Assembly (NCBI GenBank): GCA_045652135.1
Contig: JAZRTS010000070.1
Location: 1-17,813, forward strand
Direction: 5' to 3'
Origin: RGIG7213 sp045652135
Lineage (GTDB): Bacteria; Bacillota; Clostridia; Oscillospirales; CAG-272
Length of the DNA stretch: 17,813 nt
In this document: in pieces, positions 12,890-17,813 of the stretch
How positions within the stretch are numbered: the first letter of the stretch is position 1
Layout of the letters: every line of letters starts with the position of its first letter
Translations under genes and position numbers: made by a program
Notes under the pieces: generated by a model
Seen by the model: the letters and a program-made list of their open reading frames with translations, nothing else
Told to the model about the DNA's origin: nothing
The model's database searches: none

Positions 12890-14782
12890 TCATCTGCGTG
12901 TTTTTTTCGGTTTTTGCGGTTGCTTTTTAAAGGGCTTGGCAGGAGCCTTTTTTGCTTGCTGCTTAGGCGCTTGATTCATCGGTCTTACAAGGCAATCGGG
13001 AGAAAATCCGATAAGATCCTCGCGGTGGCACTTTTTAAGCGCATCAATGACCGTTTTTCTGTTTTCCGGGCGGTTATACTGCAAAAGCGCACGCTGTAAT
13101 TTCTTTTCCTCGTACGTACGGGGAACGTAAACGCTCTTGCCGTTAAGCGGATTTATGCCCGTGTAGAACATCGTAGTCGAAACCGTTCCCGGGGTGGGAT
13201 AGAAATCCTGCACCTGCTCGGGCGCATAACCGCTTTTTTTAAGATACACCGCAAGCTCAACGGCGTCGGAAAGCGTGCTTCCGGGGTGGCTTGACATAAG
13301 ATACGGAACGAGGTACTGCTCCTTGCCGTATTCACGGCACAGGTCAAAATACTTCTTCTTGAATTTTTCATATACGGAAATATTCGGCTTGCCCATACAG
13401 TTCAGCACGTTTGTCGAGCAATGCTCGGGAGCGACCTTCAGCTGACCGCTTACGTGGTCACGCACAAGACGGCGGAAGAACGCATCGTTTTCATCAAGCA
13501 TAAGATAGTCAAATCTGATACCCGAACGGATAAATACCTTTTTAACTCCGGGGAGCTTTTTGATCTCATCAAGAAGCTTGATATACTCCGTATGGCTGAC
13601 CTTGAGATTTTTGCACGGTGTCGGTGCCAAGCACTTTTTTCTCGGACAAATACCGCTTGTTTTCTGCTTATCGCAGGAGCTGTAGCGGAAGTTTGCCGTA
13701 GGTCCTCCGACATCGTGTATATATCCCTTGAAATTCGGCATTTTCGTTATAAGCTCTGCTTCCCTGACAACTGACTGTATACTGCGCGAAACAACGCTTC
13801 GCCCTTGATGGAAAGCAAGCGCGCAGAAGTTACAGCCGCCGAAGCATCCTCTTGTATGTGTAACTGACAAAGATACCTCCTCGATAGCTGGCACGCCGCC
13901 GTCCTTTTCGTAAGACGGGTGGTATGTTCGCATATAGGGAAGCGCATAGACACGGTCAAGCTCCTCACGTGTAAGCGGAGGCATCGGGGGATTCACAACA
14001 AGCATTTTACCGTCATAGTATTCGGTTACGGCTTTGCCGTTTACGTGGTCACACTCTGAATACTGCTCTCCGAATGCCTTTGCATAAAGAGCTTTGTCGG
14101 TTTTCAGATTTTCATATTCATAACCCTTGACAAAATCAAAATGCACCTTGTCGTCATACGTTGTAAGGTATGCTGTGCCTCTTACGTCGTGTATTTTTTT
14201 GACGGGTACACCGTCATTCAAAAGCTTTGCAATACGCAAAAGGATATTTTCACCCATTCCGTACGTCAAAAGGTCTGCACGGCTGTCAACCAAAATACTG
14301 CGGCGCACCTTATCGTCCCAATAGTCGTAATGCGCAAAACGGCGAAGCGATGCTTCAAGACCGCCTATTATTATCGGAACGTCGCCGTATGCTTCCCTTA
14401 TTCTGTTACAGTAAACGATAACAGCCCTGTCGGGGCGCTTGCCTGCTTTACCGCCGGGGGAATAATAGTCGCTTGAGCGTTTTTTCTTCGCTGCTGTGTA
14501 GTGCGCGACCATTGAGTCAATGTTGCCTGCGCTTACAAGAAAGCCAAGACGCGGACGTCCGAACTCCTTGAATGCTTCACAGCTTTTGTAATCGGGCTGG
14601 GGGAGCATTGCAACCGTAAATCCCGCACTTTCAAGCACACGTGAAATTATCGCCGCGCCGAATGAGGGGTGGTCAACGTATGCGTCACCGCACACGTATA
14701 CGAAATCGGGTGCACCCCAGCCGAGCGCATCGGCTTCCGCTTTGTTTATAGGTAAAAATCCGTTATTTTTTTCTTTACTCAT
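12890..14782 (-). CDS. ygiQ: YgiQ-family radical SAM protein
   Basis: 630 aa, normal size for YgiQ (UPF0313). The N-terminal region (FLPINKAEADALGW, YVDHPSFGAAIISRVLE, then VGNI-like SAGNIDSMVAHYT near residue 85 and GGLEASLRRFAHYDYWDD near 141) resembles a B12-binding fold position and is diagnostic of the family. The radical SAM cluster motif is Cys313-x3-Cys317-x2-Cys320 (RGCFGGCNFCAL). Further Cys residues sit in CPRKKCLAPTPCKNL, possibly a second metal site. The C-terminal 30 residues are Lys/Pro/Gln-rich and very basic (KKQPQKPKKTRR), suggesting nucleic acid or ribosome contact. The reaction of YgiQ is not established. AAGGAA lies seven bases before the ATG; the gene follows a four-TM protein by 11 bases. 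Confidence 0.93.
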   Translation of the reverse strand: MSKEKNNGFLPINKAEADALGWGAPDFVYVCGDAYVDHPSFGAAIISRVLESAGFTVAMLPQPDYKSCEAFKEFGRPRLGFLVSAGNIDSMVAHYTAAKKKRSSDYYSPGGKAGKRPDRAVIVYCNRIREAYGDVPIIIGGLEASLRRFAHYDYWDDKVRRSILVDSRADLLTYGMGENILLRIAKLLNDGVPVKKIHDVRGTAYLTTYDDKVHFDFVKGYEYENLKTDKALYAKAFGEQYSECDHVNGKAVTEYYDGKMLVVNPPMPPLTREELDRVYALPYMRTYHPSYEKDGGVPAIEEVSLSVTHTRGCFGGCNFCALAFHQGRSVVSRSIQSVVREAELITKMPNFKGYIHDVGGPTANFRYSSCDKQKTSGICPRKKCLAPTPCKNLKVSHTEYIKLLDEIKKLPGVKKVFIRSGIRFDYLMLDENDAFFRRLVRDHVSGQLKVAPEHCSTNVLNCMGKPNISVYEKFKKKYFDLCREYGKEQYLVPYLMSSHPGSTLSDAVELAVYLKKSGYAPEQVQDFYPTPGTVSTTMFYTGINPLNGKSVYVPRTYEEKKLQRALLQYNRPENRKTVIDALKKCHREDLIGFSPDCLVRPMNQAPKQQAKKAPAKPFKKQPQKPKKTRR

Positions 14783-14793
14783 TTTAAAATTCC

Positions 14794-15303
14794 TTATTGT
14801 TGCATTTGTTTTATTTCGTCTGTGTTACCGCTGTCATATCTTACAGGCAGACTTTCTAATAAAAAGGATATTGTAACTATCTGAGGTCCAATACAAGCAA
14901 GAACTTCTGTGGTAATATCACCTCTGTACTCACTTGTAAAATGTATAACACCGCATACGCAAAGCCGGTAAAATATAACGAAGGAAAATGATAAAACAGA
15001 TGAAATGATGTAGCACACTCTGACGGAGATGCGCATTTTATACTTCAAAACTTTATAAACGCTTCGGATAAAAGAAAGCTCCGAAAGCAGAGTGGGCACT
15101 GTTATGGCCGCATATACAAGAATAGCATAGCCGAAATCATTCGCTACCAAGGGATCGTTATTTAAGTGGTCTACCTTGATACCGTAGTAAATCATAATTA
15201 TATTCGATATAAAAACCACCACGGAAATCACGAAAAGAAAAAGGCTTATCCATAAAAAAATACGATGCTTTTGCGGTTTGTTTTTTTCGTTTGCATTAAC
15301 CAT
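14794..15303 (-). CDS. Four-TM membrane protein of unknown function
   Basis: 169 aa with four hydrophobic helices (about residues 15-40, 58-76, 95-118 and 133-151) and short charged ends (NEKNKPQKHR at the front, DEIKQMQQ at the back). There are no recognisable catalytic motifs; two cysteines sit in helix 3 (RLCVCGV). GGAG lies eight bases before the ATG. It is the first gene of a unit with ygiQ (11-base gap). I see no consensus promoter with a clear -10 box; a TTGACT lies about 55-60 bases upstream of the start. It is divergent from nrdD. Confidence 0.8.
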   Translation of the reverse strand: MVNANEKNKPQKHRIFLWISLFLFVISVVVFISNIIMIYYGIKVDHLNNDPLVANDFGYAILVYAAITVPTLLSELSFIRSVYKVLKYKMRISVRVCYIISSVLSFSFVIFYRLCVCGVIHFTSEYRGDITTEVLACIGPQIVTISFLLESLPVRYDSGNTDEIKQMQQ

Positions 15304-15354
15304 TTACATATCTCCGCACAGTAAAAATAATTTTTTATCGGTATTGAATAAACA

Positions 15355-15445
15355 TCAAAAGTCAATATAAAAATTTCATAAAAATTAAGCTTTATATTCG
15401 TACAAATTGACGGAATTTTTTTTGCCGTCTTCCCTTGACTTTTGA
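15355..15445. repeat. Inverted 11-bp repeat flanking the divergent promoter region
   Basis: TCAAAAGTCAA at 15355-15365 and its exact reverse complement TTGACTTTTGA at 15435-15445, 69 bases apart. The right copy contains the -35 hexamer of nrdD. The left copy presents the same TTGACT toward the four-TM gene, suggesting a shared promoter or regulator element. Confidence 0.5.
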
Positions 15446-15463
15446 ATTTTTGTGATATATAAT
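15435..15463 (+). promoter_or_regulatory. Promoter of nrdD
   Basis: TTGACT (15435-15440), a 17-base spacer, and consensus TATAAT (15458-15463). The gene starts about 170 bases downstream, leaving a long leader. The rest of the 330-base intergenic region (15304-15633) holds the inverted repeat, the NrdR-box-like sites and a weak stem CACTTT (15530-15535) / AAAGTG (15561-15566) followed by T6. Confidence 0.8.
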
Positions 15464-15476
15464 TGTAGTCACGCAT

Positions 15477-15522
15477 ACACAATATATGGTTGTGCATGTA
15501 TGTCGAAAACAATATATTGAAC
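15477..15522 (+). promoter_or_regulatory. Tandem NrdR-box-like sites upstream of nrdD
   Basis: Site 1 (15477-15492) is ACACAATATATGGTTG and site 2 (15507-15522) is AAACAATATATTGAAC. Against the known NrdR box (ACAC-W-ATATAT-W-GTGT) the cores CAATATATGG and CAATATATTG match at 9 and 10 of 10 positions. The two are offset by 30 bp, near three helical turns, as is usual for NrdR pairs. They lie just after the expected transcription start, where the repressor NrdR (responding to ATP/dATP) would block nrdD expression. The outer bases of site 2 match less well. Confidence 0.68.
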
Positions 15523-15633
15523 AAAAATACACTTTATCCGCTTACTGTCTATATGTTGAAAAAGTGCGTTTTTTCTTATTATATAACACTTCTTCGTATA
15601 TTTCAAGTAGTCGGTGAAAGAAAGGAAATTAAA

Positions 15634-17813
15634 ATGATAACAATGATAAGAAAGAGGGACGGACGTGAGGTTCCGTTCAACATCGAAAAAATAGCAAATG
15701 CAATTTACAAGGCGGCTGAGGTTCTCGGCGGACAGGATTACTACACGGCAATGAAGCTTGCGTGCGAGGTTGCCGAAAGAATAGAGGAAGAATCAAAATC
15801 ACTCGGCATTATGCCGACCGTTGAGCGCATACAGGACATGGTCGAAACAGTGCTTATCGACAACGGCCACGCAAGAACGGCAAAGGAATTTATCATTTAC
15901 CGTGCGGAAAGAACAAGACTTCGTGAAATGAACACGAAGCTTATGAAAACGTATGAAAATCTTACGTTCAAATCGTCAAGCGAAGTTGACGGTATGCGTG
16001 AAAACGCAAACATCAACGCCGATACTGCTATGGGTACGATGCTTAAATACGGTTCCGAGGGCGCAAAGCAGTTTTATGAAATGTTCGTGCTTGACCCGAA
16101 GCATTCGGCGGCTCACCGCGAGGGCGACATACATATTCACGACCTTGACTTTTTCACGCTTACAACAACTTGCTGTCAGATCGACATTGAAAAGCTGTTC
16201 AAAAACGGATTTTCAACGGGACACGGCTACCTCAGAGAGCCGAATGATATTGCATCGTATGCCGCTTTGACGTGTATTGCCATCCAGGCGAACCAGAATG
16301 ACCAGCACGGCGGTCAGAGCATACCGAATTTCGACTATGCAATGGCAGAGGGCGTAAAGAAAACATACAAGAAGCTTTATACAAGAAACCTCAAAAAGGC
16401 AATAGAGCTTCTCGGAAACGAAGAAAATTCCGCAGATGTAACAAAGGCACTCCTTGAGGAAACAGAAAAGAACACGGGCAAATGTCCCGCACTCGGCGAA
16501 GACCCCATATATTCACTTGAAGAAGCAAGAATACTTACCGAAAAGTACGGCGAGGACACGGCAAAGAGAATATCCGCTTTTGCAAAGCGTGAAACGCTTC
16601 CCGAAATCGAAAAGGCAACGTATCAGGCGATGGAAGCTCTCGTTCACAATCTCAACACGATGAATTCACGCGCAGGCGCACAGGTGCCGTTCAGCTCGAT
16701 AAACTACGGTACGGACACATCGGCTGAAGGCCGCCTGGTTGTTAAAAATCTGCTTTTGGCAACGGATGCAGGCCTCGGCAACGGCGAAACACCCATATTC
16801 CCCATTCAGATATTCAAGGTAAAAGAGGGCAAGAACTACGAGCCGGGCGACCCCAACTATGACCTTTTCAAGCTTGCTTGCAAGGTATCGGCTAAGCGTC
16901 TTTTCCCGAACTTCTCATTCCTTGATGCGCCGTTCAACCTCCAATACTACAAAGAAGGCGACAAGACTACGGAAATAGCTTATATGGGCTGCCGTACGAG
17001 AGTTATTGCGAACTACTATGACAAGACGAGAGAAGTTGTTTCAGGTAGAGGAAACCTCAGCTTCTCATCCATAAACCTCCCCAGAATAGCAATAAATGCA
17101 CACGGAAATATAGACACGTTCTTTGATGAGCTTGACAGAAAGATAAGCCTCATTGTTGACCAGCTTCTTGACAGATTCAAGATACAGAGTCAAAAAAGAG
17201 TATACAATTATCCGTTCCTTATGGGACAGGGTGTATGGATCGATTCCGAAAAGCTCGGACCGACGGATACTGTCGGTGAGATACTGAAGCACGGAACGCT
17301 CACCATCGGCTTTATCGGTCTTGCAGAGGCGCTTAAAGCTCTCATCGGCAAGCACCACGGAGAAAGCCGTGATGCGCAGAACCTCGGTCTTGAAATAATC
17401 GGATTTATGAGAAAGAGAGCTGACGAGGCAACGAAGAAGTACGGTCTCAACTTCTCGCTTATCGGTACTCCCGCCGAGGGACTTTCCGGAAGATTCGTCA
17501 GAATCGACAAAGCAAAATACGGTGTTATCCCCGGTGTTACAGACAGAGATTACTATACAAACTCCTTCCACGTTCCCGTATATCACGGAATATCCGCATT
17601 TGATAAGATCAAGCTTGAAGCGCCTTACCACGCACTTACAAACGGCGGACACATCACGTATGTTGAGCTTGACGGAAATCCCCTTGACAACCTTGATGCA
17701 TTTGAAGCGGTCGTTCGTTGCATGAAGGAAAGCGGTGTCGGCTACGGCTCTATCAACCACCCTGTTGACAGAGACCCCGTTTGCGGTTACACGGGTATTA
17801 TCGAAAACGAATG
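15634..17813 (+). CDS. nrdD: Anaerobic (class III) ribonucleoside-triphosphate reductase, 3' end outside window
   Basis: 726 codons are visible. Residues 1-98 are an ATP-cone allosteric domain (MITMIRKRDGREVPFNIEK through KEFIIYRAERTR). The reductase core follows with HIHDLDFFTLTTTCCQID, LTCIAIQANQNDQHGGQS, PIFPIQIFKVKEG, YMGCRTRVI (Cys453, likely a thiyl/catalytic Cys) and GRGNLSFSSINLPRIA. The window ends at CGYTGIIENE, just before the expected CxxC zinc site and the glycyl-radical motif. NrdD makes dNTPs from NTPs under anoxia and needs the activase NrdG, expected downstream. The start is supported by AAAGGA seven bases upstream; ATG 15643 is a weaker alternative. Upstream promoter and NrdR-like boxes fit. 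Confidence 0.96.
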   Translation, partial: MITMIRKRDGREVPFNIEKIANAIYKAAEVLGGQDYYTAMKLACEVAERIEEESKSLGIMPTVERIQDMVETVLIDNGHARTAKEFIIYRAERTRLREMNTKLMKTYENLTFKSSSEVDGMRENANINADTAMGTMLKYGSEGAKQFYEMFVLDPKHSAAHREGDIHIHDLDFFTLTTTCCQIDIEKLFKNGFSTGHGYLREPNDIASYAALTCIAIQANQNDQHGGQSIPNFDYAMAEGVKKTYKKLYTRNLKKAIELLGNEENSADVTKALLEETEKNTGKCPALGEDPIYSLEEARILTEKYGEDTAKRISAFAKRETLPEIEKATYQAMEALVHNLNTMNSRAGAQVPFSSINYGTDTSAEGRLVVKNLLLATDAGLGNGETPIFPIQIFKVKEGKNYEPGDPNYDLFKLACKVSAKRLFPNFSFLDAPFNLQYYKEGDKTTEIAYMGCRTRVIANYYDKTREVVSGRGNLSFSSINLPRIAINAHGNIDTFFDELDRKISLIVDQLLDRFKIQSQKRVYNYPFLMGQGVWIDSEKLGPTDTVGEILKHGTLTIGFIGLAEALKALIGKHHGESRDAQNLGLEIIGFMRKRADEATKKYGLNFSLIGTPAEGLSGRFVRIDKAKYGVIPGVTDRDYYTNSFHVPVYHGISAFDKIKLEAPYHALTNGGHITYVELDGNPLDNLDAFEAVVRCMKESGVGYGSINHPVDRDPVCGYTGIIENE

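Noticed and set aside
13447..13970. Several overlapping open frames on both strands within ygiQ
   Set aside because: They are shadows of the ygiQ frame, which carries the conserved radical SAM and downstream motifs without interruption.
17065..17760. 231-aa minus-strand open frame inside nrdD
   Set aside because: The plus strand encodes conserved NrdD core motifs throughout; the antisense frame has no family features.
1..17813. tRNA, rRNA, CRISPR array, transposase, phage or attachment-site features
   Set aside because: I read both strands for cloverleaf ends, direct-repeat arrays and typical mobile-element proteins and found none I could support.

Overview
This 17.8 kb window looks like chromosomal core DNA from a low-to-mid-GC, anaerobic, Gram-positive Clostridia-type bacterium, probably gut-associated. 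The main evidence is the four-gene block yajC / TIGR04086-type membrane protein / SCIFF peptide (scfA) / SCIFF radical-SAM maturase (scfB), which is a hallmark of Clostridia. Also consistent are a T-box leader ahead of a thrS operon, strong Shine-Dalgarno (SD) sites, sigma-A promoters with 17-bp spacers, an oxygen-sensitive class III ribonucleotide reductase (nrdD), lipoprotein foldases of the PrsA type and a GH36 glycosidase. I cannot name the genus. No tRNA, rRNA, CRISPR array, insertion sequence or phage gene was seen.

Layout. (1) 1-911 (-): 5' part of a NamZ/DUF1343 (GH171) family gene, cut by the window edge, with a strong promoter facing out of the divergent region 912-1091. (2) 1024-3505 (+): yajC, TIGR04086-type membrane protein, scfA and scfB as one operon between a clear promoter and a clear terminator. 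The 52-aa scfA is the ribosomal precursor of a thioether-bridged (ranthipeptide/SCIFF) product, and scfB overlaps it by one base. (3) 3506-3725: gene-poor spacer with a hairpin and a possible coding relic. (4) 3715-7833 (-): a MinD-like ATPase and a methylglyoxal synthase homologue, then a T-box leader, a short membrane-anchored protein of unknown function, and thrS with its terminator. (5) 7871-8531: an RNHCP zinc-finger protein (-) divergent from a small signal-peptide/one-TM protein (+). (6) 8532-10837 (-): two tandem 372-aa PrsA/parvulin-like lipoproteins. (7) 10886-12888 (+): a GH36 alpha-galactosidase-like gene with its own promoter, a candidate operator and a bidirectional terminator. 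(8) 12890-15303 (-): a four-TM hypothetical protein and a YgiQ-type radical SAM protein. (9) 15435-17813 (+): nrdD with promoter and two tandem NrdR-box-like sites, cut by the window edge before its C-terminal glycyl-radical end.

The peptide-modification pair scfA/scfB is the most distinctive system, but it is a known family. The less ordinary points are: the T-box leader sitting in front of an unknown membrane protein rather than directly before thrS; a methylglyoxal synthase homologue with an altered active site (catalytic Asp replaced by Glu, His region missing); a tandem foldase pair in which one copy lacks the first parvulin His; a possible SD-sequestering hairpin inside the yajC operon; and an 11-bp inverted repeat that supplies the -35 hexamer of nrdD and perhaps of its divergent neighbour.
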